Positions 16,830 to 24,129 of a stretch of 32,386 nucleotides of DNA are shown one piece after another. Where the stretch lies: positions 1-32,386 of the forward strand of contig JAAFIN010000026.1 in the NCBI GenBank assembly GCA_013297825.1, written 5' to 3'. The stretch's first letter is position 1; the number at the start of each line of letters is the position of its first letter. The notes beneath the pieces were generated by a model. That model was not told the DNA's origin. It did no database searches and saw nothing but the letters and a program-made list of their open reading frames with translations. The DNA comes from Cytophagales bacterium (GTDB lineage Bacteria; Bacteroidota; Bacteroidia; Cytophagales; Microscillaceae). A program made the translations under genes and the position numbers.

Positions 16830-17552
16830 TTATTCAGAAAGTAAGGCATTTATTAAAAAATCCCCTTCCATCACAGGCAATACATCATACACATTGCGAG
16901 TAAGACAAAATTTTATATCTTCCAAATTTCCAAAATTTAATAATCTTTGATAATGTGAAGATTGGGACAAAAATTCCAAAGGATTATTTTTTCCTGCTAA
17001 AAAAGTATGATAAGCCATCATACAACTATCATCTGTCCAATTTTTGGTAGTATTTTGCAATTCAAAAAGCAAAGCACCTGCATAAAAAGTATCTTCCAAA
17101 TTAGGTTTTCCTTTCCAACCTGCACACAATAAAATGGTATTTCTTTGGTCTTTTACCAAACAATCTACTACACTTTGAATATTCAAAAATGACCCAACAA
17201 TTACTTTGTGAGCATCTTTTTTACTCATATCAATCGCAAGTGTGCCATTGGAAGTTGTAATTGCGATATTTTTTCCAATAAGTTCAGGATTATGATAACT
17301 AAAAGGCGAATTACCCAAATCAAAACCTTCTACTTTTTGTCCGCCTCTTTCGCCTGCGGTGATAAAACCTTGTTGTTTGTATGCCTTGCAGTCCTCCAAT
17401 TCTCGCACAGGAGCGATTTTAGCAATACCGCAAGCCAATGCAGTAGTAATACAAGAGGTCGCCCTCAAAATATCTATCACAACCACATTTTTATCGTGCA
17501 AATCATAATATTTTAATACATCAGGCGTAAGACAAACTTCAAGAGAAAACAT
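16830..17552 (-). CDS. comB: ComB-family 2-phosphosulfolactate phosphatase
   Basis: This 240-residue protein matches the ComB family: VVVIDILRATSCITTAL, then ITAGERGGQKVEGFDLGNSP, then AITTSNGTLAIDMSKK, then LLCAGWKGKPNLEDTFYAGA. The length is normal for the family. ComB removes phosphate from 2-phospho-3-sulfolactate in the methanogen coenzyme M pathway. Bacterial members also occur in genomes without that pathway, and their substrate is usually unproven. In Bacteroidota a role in sulfonolipid or sulfolactate metabolism would be possible. No ComA-like gene is present in the window. A terminator follows. Confidence 0.85.
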   Translation of the reverse strand: MFSLEVCLTPDVLKYYDLHDKNVVVIDILRATSCITTALACGIAKIAPVRELEDCKAYKQQGFITAGERGGQKVEGFDLGNSPFSYHNPELIGKNIAITTSNGTLAIDMSKKDAHKVIVGSFLNIQSVVDCLVKDQRNTILLCAGWKGKPNLEDTFYAGALLFELQNTTKNWTDDSCMMAYHTFLAGKNNPLEFLSQSSHYQRLLNFGNLEDIKFCLTRNVYDVLPVMEGDFLINALLSE

Positions 17553-17559
17553 ATTTTTT

Positions 17560-17716
17560 TTAATGGTGAATGGTAAATGTTAAATGAAATGGCAAACAGC
17601 CTTTTCTATTTTAAAACTTAATTTTTGTATTTTAATCCTATAAATTTGTATTTAATCCTAAAAATCCTGCTCTTATTTGGCTGTTTCATTCATAATTCAA
17701 CATTCATAATTTATCA
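17560..17716. repeat. Heptamer arrays and a 21-bp repeat between comB and the gamma-CA gene
   Basis: Four units TTAATGG, TGAATGG, TAAATGT, TAAATGA at 17560-17587. A 21-bp spaced duplication of TTTGTATTT-AATCCTA lies at 17624-17660 (3 x 7 bp). Four units ATTCATA, ATTCAAC, ATTCATA, ATTTATC at 17688-17715 overlap the stop codon of the next gene (17714-17716). Confidence 0.8.
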
Positions 17717-18226
17717 TTTTTTAAACCAAGACGCATAAAAAGGGTACGCATTAGCGATTCTTTCAATTTCAGTATTAGCCAAATCTCCAGAAAGTTTTAT
17801 GAATTTTGCAGGATTTCCAGCCCATACTTCGCCTTGTTTTACCAATGTACCTTTTTTCATTACTGCACCAGCACCTATGATTGCACCGCTTTCTATTTCG
17901 CAATCGTCCATTACGATTGCTCCCATTCCCACAAGCACGCTGTCGTGGATTTTGCAACCGTGTACGATTGCATTGTGAGCAATAGAAACTTTATTGCCTA
18001 TTGTTGTTTGATTGCGTTGGTAAGTTGCGTGAATTACTGCACCATCTTGCACATTGACATAATCACCCATTATAATTGGGCTTACATCTCCCCTCACAAC
18101 TCCATTAAACCACACACTGCAATAATTACCCATTGTTACCTGCCCCACAATCGTTGCATTTGGTGCAAAAAAACAATTTTCACCAAAAATAGGTGTAACG
18201 CCACGAGCTTCTAAAATAAGAGCCAT
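17714..18226 (-). CDS. Gamma-carbonic anhydrase family hexapeptide-repeat protein
   Basis: This 170-residue protein is a left-handed beta-helix protein with repeated hexapeptides (IVGQVTMG, VNVQDGAVI, VLVGMGAIVMDD, AIIGAGAVMKKG). The three zinc-ligand histidines of gamma-carbonic anhydrases are present: His66 in VIHATYQ, and His84 and His89 in SIAHNAIVHGC. The spacing (18, then 5) fits the family. Members such as YrdA and PaaY form trimers and may hydrate CO2 or hydrolyse thioesters; activity here is unproven. The conserved end AGNPAKFIK is present. Confidence 0.92.
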   Translation of the reverse strand: MALILEARGVTPIFGENCFFAPNATIVGQVTMGNYCSVWFNGVVRGDVSPIIMGDYVNVQDGAVIHATYQRNQTTIGNKVSIAHNAIVHGCKIHDSVLVGMGAIVMDDCEIESGAIIGAGAVMKKGTLVKQGEVWAGNPAKFIKLSGDLANTEIERIANAYPFYASWFKK

Positions 18227-18231
18227 AAAAA

Positions 18232-18450
18232 AGTTTAAAGTTCAAGGTTTAAGGTTCAAAGTTTAAGGTTTAAAGTTTAAACAATATTACTGCAATTTTT
18301 ATGTAAAACACAAACATTTATGCCTGTTAAATTGCAATTTTTATGTAAAGCACAGATATTTATGCCTGTAAAAATATGAAATGCCAAATATATTTACATT
18401 AAAATTCATACATTTTTAAGCCTTAAACCTTGAACTTTAAACCTTAAACA
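18232..18450. repeat. Opposed heptamer arrays flanking a 42-bp tandem duplication
   Basis: Seven contiguous RGTTYAA units at 18232-18280. Five units of the complementary class (TTRAACY and relatives) at 18416-18450 face the other way. Between them a 42-bp unit (6 x 7 bp) beginning TGCAATTTTTATGTAAA is duplicated at 18291-18332 and 18333-18374. This fills the whole gap between two minus-strand genes. Confidence 0.9.
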
Positions 18451-18454
18451 GATT

Positions 18455-19312
18455 TTAGGAAAATCCAAATTTTTTAATAAATGCAAAAGTATCTAATTTG
18501 TCCATTACATTATCCAAATGAGCCATTTCTTCCTGATGATGTGGAAATTTACCAAATTGTTCATTGTAATACACAAGTTGCCAATTTCCCTCAAAATCTT
18601 CTGTAAGAGCAGTCAATGATTCCACCCAATCACCTGAATTCATATAAAAAATATTATCTTCTAACATTCTAAAAGCAGGTTTGTGTGTATGTCCACAAAT
18701 AATGCCATCACATTTTTTTTCTTTGGCAAGTTTTATAAGTTTATTTTCGTAAGATTTATTAGGCGAAAAAAAAGATTTTACTTTTACTTTTAAATATTTA
18801 GAAATGGACAAAGGTTTTATCCCAAACCAACTTATCAAAAAATTAAAACCCTTATTCAACCAAAGCGAAAATGTATAAGCCAATGAACCTATTTGTGCAA
18901 GCCAACGAAAATTGGTTGTAACATTGTCAAAAATATCACCATGCACTACGTGATAATTTTTTCCATTGGCAGATTCTAATTGATAATCCATTTGCATTGA
19001 AAGATTACCTATTTGCAAAGGAATAAAAGTATCTATAAAATCATCGTGATTACCGTGTAAATAAATGACTTTTGTGTCATTTTCTTCCATCATTTTCAAC
19101 ACCACCTTAAAAAAACGTGTATGTTTTACCTTCCATTTTCCATATTTTTTGAGTTCCCACGCATCTATCACATCACCATTTAGCACAAGCGTATCGCAAG
19201 TGTGTTGCAATAAAAAATGCACCACCTCACGTGCCTTAGCACCTGCTGTTCCTAAATGTATGTCAGATAAAATGATTGTACGCAAATGTTTGCGTGTGGA
19301 AATGTCGGTCAA
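18455..19312 (-). CDS. LpxH-like UDP-2,3-diacylglucosamine diphosphatase family phosphoesterase
   Basis: This 285-residue protein has all calcineurin-type metallophosphoesterase motifs in order: SDIHLG (Asp17, His19), NGDVIDAW, HGNHDDF, VVHGDIFD and CGHTHKPAF. Bacteroidota proteins of this type serve as the UDP-2,3-diacylglucosamine pyrophosphatase of lipid A synthesis. The closest named relatives are the LpxH/LpxH2-like group, so the substrate call is probable rather than certain. An internal hydrophobic stretch (RWLAQIGSLAYTFSLWLNKG) may help membrane contact. Confidence 0.82.
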   Translation of the reverse strand: MTDISTRKHLRTIILSDIHLGTAGAKAREVVHFLLQHTCDTLVLNGDVIDAWELKKYGKWKVKHTRFFKVVLKMMEENDTKVIYLHGNHDDFIDTFIPLQIGNLSMQMDYQLESANGKNYHVVHGDIFDNVTTNFRWLAQIGSLAYTFSLWLNKGFNFLISWFGIKPLSISKYLKVKVKSFFSPNKSYENKLIKLAKEKKCDGIICGHTHKPAFRMLEDNIFYMNSGDWVESLTALTEDFEGNWQLVYYNEQFGKFPHHQEEMAHLDNVMDKLDTFAFIKKFGFS

Positions 19313-19424
19313 AGTTCAAAAAGGGTTTCAAAAGGGTTTAAAAGGTTCAAAAGGGTTTCAAAAGTTCAAAAAGGTCTAATATTTTAATCTTTTTGAGCTT
19401 TTAATCTCTTTGAACTTTTGAGCT
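19313..19424. repeat. Irregular AAGGTTTCAAAAGG-type array
   Basis: Short repeats of AAAGGGTTTCAAAAGG and AAAGTTC with variable spacing lie between the phosphoesterase start and the pth stop. They are followed by degraded GAGCTTTT units. It looks like an eroded relative of the RGTTYAA arrays. Confidence 0.7.
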
Positions 19425-19964
19425 TTATTGTTTTTTTGGCATAAGCACAAAATCAAAAATCATATCTATTGCATCAGAAATGGGTTTTTCAATCATATCC
19501 AATTCTTCTTTTGGAAAATTACTAAGCACATAATCCGCTTGTTTTCCTTTTGAAAAATCAGAACCTACGCCAAATCTTAGGCGTGCATATTCTTGCGTAC
19601 CAAGTATTTGTTCTATGTGTTTTAGTCCATTATGACCACCTGCTGACCCTTTTTGTCTTAATCTAAGCACCGCAAAATCCAAAGCAATATCATCAACCAC
19701 CACAAGCAAATTTTCTTTGGGAATATCCAAATTTTGCAAGTAATAATTAACCGTTTTACCACTAAGATTCATATAAGTATTAGGTTTTACGAGGTGAAAA
19801 GTTTTTCCTTTGTGTTTAAATTCACAAATATCACCAAGTTTGGCAGTTTGGAAACTGACACCCATTTTTTCAGCAAGTTGGTCTAACACCAAAAAGCCAA
19901 TATTATGTCTTGTTAGTTCGTATTCTGACCCAATATTTCCCAATCCAACAATAAGATATTTCAT
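19425..19964 (-). CDS. pth: Peptidyl-tRNA hydrolase
   Basis: The protein of 179 residues cleaves peptidyl-tRNAs released from stalled ribosomes and recycles tRNA. Family signatures are present: GLGNIGSEYELTRHNIGF with Asn10 and the catalytic His20, KPNTYMNLSGKTV, VVVDDIALDF with the conserved Asp, and GSAGGHNGLKHI. The length is slightly short but complete. A consensus Bacteroidota promoter lies 28 bp upstream. Confidence 0.97.
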   Translation of the reverse strand: MKYLIVGLGNIGSEYELTRHNIGFLVLDQLAEKMGVSFQTAKLGDICEFKHKGKTFHLVKPNTYMNLSGKTVNYYLQNLDIPKENLLVVVDDIALDFAVLRLRQKGSAGGHNGLKHIEQILGTQEYARLRFGVGSDFSKGKQADYVLSNFPKEELDMIEKPISDAIDMIFDFVLMPKKQ

Positions 19965-19992
19965 AAAAATTTTTCTAAAAAATCTAATTTTG

Positions 19993-20023
19993 CAAAAATA
20001 TCTTTTTTTAAGAAAAAATCAAA
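19993..20023 (-). promoter_or_regulatory. Bacteroidota-type promoter for pth
   Basis: On the minus strand, TTTG (20020-20023), 19 bp, then TATTTTTG (19993-20000). Confidence 0.65.
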
Positions 20024-20126
20024 AAACGTTTTTTGTAATACAAAAAAACTATAAAAACAGGCAAAAAAAATTTATCAAGTTAGACACATTTTTTCTCTCT
20101 GCTTGCCATTTTTACTGATAAAAACA

Positions 20127-20159
20127 TTTGATTTTATTGTGATTTTTATGCTATTTTTG
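20127..20159 (+). promoter_or_regulatory. Promoter separated from its ORF by a MITE-like element
   Basis: TTTG (20127-20130), 21 bp, TATTTTTG (20152-20159). Transcription would start near 20166, only a few bases before the MITE-like element. The first ORF downstream is at 20419. Confidence 0.5.
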
Positions 20160-20180
20160 TAGTTACAAAAACATTTTTCT

Positions 20181-20356
20181 CCCTCTACCCTACCATTTTC
20201 CGTGCTTCCCCACGTTTCACGTGGGGTTACCATAGTTCAACCACTTCGTGGTTGTTTAAATAGCTTTTTGTATTAAAAACCCTGAAAGGGTTTAACAATG
20301 GTAACCCCACGTGAAACGTGGGGAAACAACAAATAAAAAAATAGTAGGGTAGAGAG
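20181..20356. mobile_element. MITE-like element, 176 bp, with 9-bp target duplication
   Basis: Terminal inverted repeats match at 12 of 13 positions (CCCTCTACCCTAC at the left, CTCTCTACCCTAC read from the right). They are flanked by the direct repeat CATTTTTCT (20172-20180 and 20357-20365). Inside is a perfect 28-bp inverted repeat (20206-20233 with 20298-20325) built on CCCCACGTTTCACGTGGGG, and two small hairpins (20238-20254 and 20277-20293). It contains no ORF. The 19965-20418 gap otherwise holds only the two promoters. Confidence 0.7.
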
Positions 20357-20418
20357 CATTTTTCTCACACTGATAACAAACAAAAAAATATTTTTTTAAT
20401 TTTTAAATACAATTTAAA

Positions 20419-20574
20419 ATGATAACTCAACAAAAAACTCCTTTTTTTTCTGCAATTGAAGCAGATGTTGTAGATAATTTTTTTAGAGAGATAGAAAAAT
20501 CATTTCAAATTGGATTTGATGAAAATGAATTTGAGAATATGCAAAATCCAAGTATAGTGCTTAATAAATATTAA
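20419..20574 (+). CDS. Small ORF of 51 codons, possibly truncated
   Basis: ATG 20419 to TAA 20572-20574 encodes a 51-residue acidic peptide (MITQQKTPFFSAIEADVVDN, then FFREIEKSFQIGFDENEFEN). I do not recognise it. Its last codons lie inside the left arm of the 129-bp palindrome. A MITE-like element separates it from the nearest promoter. It may be a small real gene, or a gene whose 3' end was replaced by the palindrome. Confidence 0.4.
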   Translation: MITQQKTPFFSAIEADVVDNFFREIEKSFQIGFDENEFENMQNPSIVLNKY

Positions 20575-20686
20575 AATGTCTGATGTTATCATTTGTTTCT
20601 GTTAAAACCTATAAGGTTTTTCAAAACCTTATAGGTTTGAATAACAGACAAGTAATAACATCAGACATTTTAATATTTATTAAGCA
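20558..20686. repeat. 129-bp palindrome between convergent genes
   Basis: The outer 32 bp of each arm (TGCTTAATAAATATTAAAAT, then GTCTGATGTTAT) are perfect inverted copies. The arms then diverge slightly and match again around AAACCTATAAGGTTTT at the centre. The whole could fold as a long hairpin or cruciform and terminate transcription from both sides. Confidence 0.9.
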
Positions 20687-20699
20687 GTAGTTTTGTTTT

Positions 20700-21044
20700 T
20701 CATCTACTTTCCACAAGTATCACACTTGCATTTTTTTTGGTGGTATAATGTACTTTTTTGATGATAATTTTATTTTTTCCTTCAAATGTTGCGGTGTTGC
20801 CATCTCCAAAATCAATTTTACCTTTGAGTTGTGTAATTTTCCCATCTTTGTCAGTTGGCGAATTTTCAATATCAAGCGTGATATTATGTGTTTTGAGGTT
20901 TTCCATAAGTTTTTGAATATCTTTTGGCGTGGTTTTACTAATAATAATGCTTGTGCTTGCTTCAGTATTCAAATTCAAAATATTAAAAGAAAATGAAAAT
21001 GCAAGTAAAATCAATAAACTTGCAATAAAGACGTTTTTTTTCAT
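20700..21044 (-). CDS. Small exported protein of unknown function
   Basis: This 114-residue protein has an N-terminal signal segment (MKKNVFIASLLILLAFSFSF). The mature part (TTPKDIQKLMENLKTHNITL, then DKDGKITQLKGKIDFGDGN) resembles a small domain I associate with the C-terminus of BlaR1/M56-type peptidases in Bacteroidota, but this is only a resemblance. It is divergent from proC and converges on the 20419 ORF. Function unknown. Confidence 0.65.
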   Translation of the reverse strand: MKKNVFIASLLILLAFSFSFNILNLNTEASTSIIISKTTPKDIQKLMENLKTHNITLDIENSPTDKDGKITQLKGKIDFGDGNTATFEGKNKIIIKKVHYTTKKNASVILVESR

Positions 21045-21235
21045 AAGAATAAGAGGTAAAAGTAGTCAGGTATAAGGTATCAGTATAAAAATACAAAATA
21101 GTCAAAATATAAAAACTATTTTTTGGAAATTTGAATATAAAAGAATTTTTTTTGGTTAATAATCTTACCAAAAATACACATTTTTTATTACAAAAAACAT
21201 TTATCTTTACATTTTTATTTATCAATCCAAAAAAT

Positions 21236-22036
21236 ATGAATATTCTCATCATAGGTGCTGGCAATATGGGTACAACTTACGCCAAAAGCCTTCTTTCTTC
21301 GCATTTTACCACCAAAGAAAAAATGACTTTGCTCATAAGAAGTCAAGCAAGCAGACAAAGGTTAGCAGAAATCGCAGATGAAAATGTATTTTCAACGCCT
21401 AATGATTTTGTAAAAAGTGCTGATATTGTGATTATTTCGGTAAAACCACAAGATTATAATATACTTGCTGAAAATCTAAAACCTTTTTTGCACCCTGAAC
21501 AAATCGTAATTTCTATTATGGCAGGTGTGAGTCTTGACACACTTTATAACACCCTCCAAATTCCTAAAATAGTGCGAGCAATGCCTAATTTGCCTTCACA
21601 AATAGGTATGGGAATGACGGTTTTTAGTTGTAGTGCTGGGCTTGATAGAAAAGAGCTTTTTATTATCCAAAATCTTTTGAATACCACAGGAAAATCAATG
21701 TATGTAGAGGACGAAAATCTAATAAATAGTGCCACAGCCATCTCAGGAAGCGGGCCTGCTTATGTATATTATTTTATGGATAGTATGATAAAAGCAGGCG
21801 AAAAATTGGGTTTTAGTAAATCGCAAGCTGAAATGTTGGTACAACAAACTTTCTTGGGTTCTATTCACTTAGAAAATCAACATACTTTATCCTGCGAGGA
21901 ACTTATCAAAAAAGTTGCGTCCAAAGGCGGTACTACCGAAGCAGCGTTTCGTATTTTTGAAGAAAAAAATCTTTCCCAAGATATTCAAGAAGGTGCTTTT
22001 AATGCGTATAAAAGGGCTTTGGAATTGGGTAAATAA
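21236..22036 (+). CDS. proC: Pyrroline-5-carboxylate reductase
   Basis: The protein of 266 residues catalyses the last step of proline synthesis, reducing pyrroline-5-carboxylate with NAD(P)H. It starts with the Rossmann motif MNILIIGAGNMGTTYAKSLL. It has the domain features VKPQDYNILAENL, ISIMAGVSLDTL, VRAMPNLPSQIGMGMTVF, the signature SGSGPAYVYYFMDSM and the C-terminal VASKGGTTEAA. I chose ATG 21236 because the dinucleotide fold begins there. The frame stays open for 35 codons further upstream, without family similarity. The stop lies 16 bp from the stop of the convergent antirepressor-like gene, with no clear terminator between. Confidence 0.96.
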   Translation: MNILIIGAGNMGTTYAKSLLSSHFTTKEKMTLLIRSQASRQRLAEIADENVFSTPNDFVKSADIVIISVKPQDYNILAENLKPFLHPEQIVISIMAGVSLDTLYNTLQIPKIVRAMPNLPSQIGMGMTVFSCSAGLDRKELFIIQNLLNTTGKSMYVEDENLINSATAISGSGPAYVYYFMDSMIKAGEKLGFSKSQAEMLVQQTFLGSIHLENQHTLSCEELIKKVASKGGTTEAAFRIFEEKNLSQDIQEGAFNAYKRALELGK

Positions 22037-22052
22037 GCATTTTATAAAAAAA

Positions 22053-23282
22053 TCAAATTACTTTCAATCCTTCAAAAATTTGAAAATGATTTGGTTTTAA
22101 TTCAAAATAATCATCTTGAATATGTGCTTTTTGAAGTTTTAAAAGTCCTAAAATGTATTTTTCAGTTTTTTTACATTCAGATTTTTGTTCAAATTCCATA
22201 GAAAATAAAACTTCTGATTGTTCAAAATAGAATTTTTCGTTTTCTGTATAAAAAACAGGATTTTCTTTTGTAAAAATTCTGTGGTAATTATTTTCTTTAT
22301 CAAAAATAACTATTAAAACAAAAATACGTTTTTGTGGAATATTTTTTTCTAAAAATAATACCCTGTTTTTGAGTTCCGCACATTCATTTTCCAAAAGTTC
22401 AATTCTTTCATTGTTATTTTCTGATTTTCCCAAAAGTTTTATCTGCACATCACACATTTTTTCCAAAATAGCGGTGTTTTTTGTCATAAGTTCTGCAAAT
22501 ATATCAAGTTTGTCATTTGTATCTTTGTGTTGAACTTCTTGTATGGGTTGGAAAGTAGATTTTTTGGCAACTTCTAACAAATCTTTTTCACATTTTAGAA
22601 AATAATTGCGTGCTTCTTCGCCTTTTTCTGTACGTGCTTGCATAGCCAATTTTTTGGCAAAATCAATCGTTATTAGAAAATCAAGCCCAAAATTTCCCTT
22701 TGAATTTTCACTCGTACTTAGTACGAGTGAAGTGAAATCTACGTTTTCTACAGCAAACGAATTTTCAGTAATATTTACTTTGTAATATTTAACCCAATTA
22801 GACGAATCAAAACCCAAAAAATTGTGTAATTCTCTTGCAGAAACTACATATTTTCCATCTTTTTGTTGGAGATTTATAAGGGCTTTATTAGCGTAATTTA
22901 CCTTTGAGTCATATATTTTTGATTTTTTATCAAAATTTCCTTTACAAATTAAGATAAAATCATACACAAGATTGCTTTTTTTAGTATTGGAAATTTTAGC
23001 AAAATTTATTGCACAATCAAGGGTTAATTTTATCAACTTTTGAGGTCTTCCATTTTGTGTTTTGGTGGGTAAAAAGTCGGGTAAAAAGTCCAAATTTTTG
23101 ATAAAATTGTTGTGTAAAAAAGTCAACGCTTTTTGCTTACGAAAGTATCCCAACCATTGCCAAAAATCGTTAAAATTCACAGGGAATTTTTCATTAAAAG
23201 TAATTGCATTTTCAATCATTTCTTTGATTGAATTTTTTTCATTTTCCGATAAAATTTCGGAATTTTGGGGATTATGTTTCAT
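22053..23282 (-). CDS. Antirepressor/Bro-like protein, MSV199-like plus AntA domains
   Basis: This 409-residue protein begins almost exactly like the 9145 gene (NPQNSEILSENEKN). Its first domain (about 22-125) aligns with the first MSV199-like domain there. Its second domain (about 143-245) is of the AntA class (YVVSARELHNFLGFDSSNWV, then IDFAKKLAMQARTEKGEEAR), like the broken gene at 10461 and unlike the second domain at 9145. A coiled coil and the shared C-terminal module (about 325-409) follow. It is intact and faces the other two copies. Promoter, leader hairpin and DnaA-box cluster upstream match those of the 9145 gene. Confidence 0.78.
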   Translation of the reverse strand: MKHNPQNSEILSENEKNSIKEMIENAITFNEKFPVNFNDFWQWLGYFRKQKALTFLHNNFIKNLDFLPDFLPTKTQNGRPQKLIKLTLDCAINFAKISNTKKSNLVYDFILICKGNFDKKSKIYDSKVNYANKALINLQQKDGKYVVSARELHNFLGFDSSNWVKYYKVNITENSFAVENVDFTSLVLSTSENSKGNFGLDFLITIDFAKKLAMQARTEKGEEARNYFLKCEKDLLEVAKKSTFQPIQEVQHKDTNDKLDIFAELMTKNTAILEKMCDVQIKLLGKSENNNERIELLENECAELKNRVLFLEKNIPQKRIFVLIVIFDKENNYHRIFTKENPVFYTENEKFYFEQSEVLFSMEFEQKSECKKTEKYILGLLKLQKAHIQDDYFELKPNHFQIFEGLKVI

Positions 23283-23302
23283 ATACGTAATATGATTTTT
23301 GT

Positions 23303-23338
23303 AAAAACAGCGATTTCTTTCTTGGATTTGCTGTTTTT
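23303..23338 (-). promoter_or_regulatory. Leader hairpin of the 23282 gene
   Basis: AAAAACAGC pairs with GCTGTTTTT around an 18-base loop, between promoter and start codon. It corresponds to the hairpin at 9091-9124; the stem is kept while the loop differs. Confidence 0.55.
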
Positions 23339-23370
23339 TTTGTGAATTGAATGAATTTAAAAGTGTATTA

Positions 23371-23402
23371 CAAAGTTAAAAAACGTATTTTGAAAAAACA
23401 AA
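23371..23402 (-). promoter_or_regulatory. Promoter of the 23282 gene
   Basis: On the minus strand, TTTG (23399-23402), 20 bp, TAACTTTG (23371-23378), the same elements and spacing as at 9024-9055. Confidence 0.8.
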
Positions 23403-23473
23403 TACCATTTTAACTTTTTTTTCATCAAAAAATTTATATTTTAATAAAGTAATAACTTACAAAATTTTAATAA

Positions 23474-23553
23474 TGTGGATAACTTTTTTACAAATGTGGA
23501 TAACTTCTAATAATTGTGGATAACTATGTGGACAACTAAAAAAGTTATCCACA
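23474..23553. promoter_or_regulatory. Cluster of four DnaA boxes plus one near-match
   Basis: TTATCCACA occurs on the minus strand at 23474-23482, 23495-23503 and 23515-23523, and on the plus strand at 23545-23553. A one-base variant (TTGTCCACA, minus) is at 23527-23535. The cluster lies between two divergent promoters. Confidence 0.8.
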
Positions 23554-23581
23554 TTTTTAATTTACCTCAAAACCGCTGACA

Positions 23582-23612
23582 TTTGGAAAATGATTGTTTT
23601 TTTTTAACTTTG
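23582..23612 (+). promoter_or_regulatory. Promoter of the 23641 operon
   Basis: TTTG (23582-23585), 19 bp, TAACTTTG (23605-23612). The ATG follows 28 bp later. It is divergent from the 23371-23402 promoter, with the DnaA boxes in between. Confidence 0.75.
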
Positions 23613-23640
23613 TACTTTCAACAATTTAAATATTTATCTT

Positions 23641-23808
23641 ATGAAAATTAGCTTGGCTGATGCTATTATTTTAATTTGTGCAGTTTTTGGTGCAATGTTT
23701 CTTTTTAGTTTTTTGGGAACATTGATTTTTTATGGATTGTTAGGTGCAGGTGTGTATGTAGTTGTAAAAGCAATTTCAGGCGGTTCAAATAAGAATTTGA
23801 ATAAGTGA
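23641..23808 (+). CDS. Small hydrophobic membrane protein, 55 residues
   Basis: ATG 23641 to TGA 23806-23808. It has two hydrophobic segments (ADAIILICAVFGAMFLFSFL and TLIFYGLLGAGVYVVV) and a short basic/polar tail (SGGSNKNLNK). Not recognised. A consensus promoter lies just upstream and the next small ORF begins 19 bp downstream. Confidence 0.65.
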   Translation: MKISLADAIILICAVFGAMFLFSFLGTLIFYGLLGAGVYVVVKAISGGSNKNLNK

Positions 23809-23827
23809 TAAATATGCAAGTGAATTT

Positions 23828-24046
23828 ATGAGTACAATTACAGAAACATTGCCATACGCACAAATCAATGAATTACTTGAAATGGTGCAAATATTTAATG
23901 GACAAATTAAACGTTCATTGGCACTAGGAAAATCAGAAACAAGCCTTGATATTAGGCAATCCAAATACCTGCGTGATAAACATTTAAAAGAACTTCACAC
24001 GCTTTTACTTCAATATGATATTGATTTGCAAGCGTTATCTGTGTAA
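23828..24046 (+). CDS. Small helical protein, 72 residues, unknown
   Basis: ATG 23828. The product is probably all-helical (INELLEMVQIFNGQIKRSLA, then SKYLRDKHLKELHTLLLQYD) with no TM segment. Not recognised. It lies in a likely operon with the small membrane protein upstream. The next gene has its own promoter starting within the end of this gene's downstream region. Confidence 0.6.
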   Translation: MSTITETLPYAQINELLEMVQIFNGQIKRSLALGKSETSLDIRQSKYLRDKHLKELHTLLLQYDIDLQALSV

Positions 24047-24049
24047 TTT

Positions 24050-24081
24050 TTTGCTTTTGGAAAGTTATTTTTTTAATTTTG
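24050..24081 (+). promoter_or_regulatory. Promoter of the NYN RNase-like gene
   Basis: TTTG (24050-24053), 20 bp, TAATTTTG (24074-24081). It overlaps a possible TTG start at 24079, which argues that translation begins at ATG 24130. Confidence 0.6.
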
Positions 24082-24129
24082 GGTTTGGAATTTTTTAAAA
24101 TTAGAGATCGCAACAACACAATACAATAT

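Noticed and set aside
17834-18214. 126-codon plus-strand ORF opposite the gamma-carbonic anhydrase gene
   Set aside because: It is the reverse of a well-conserved gene, Cys/His/Tyr-rich with no domain pattern.
9145-23282. A complete prophage or integrative element bounded by the antirepressor genes
   Set aside because: The DNA between contains housekeeping genes (tyrS, pth, proC) and no integrase, structural or replication genes.
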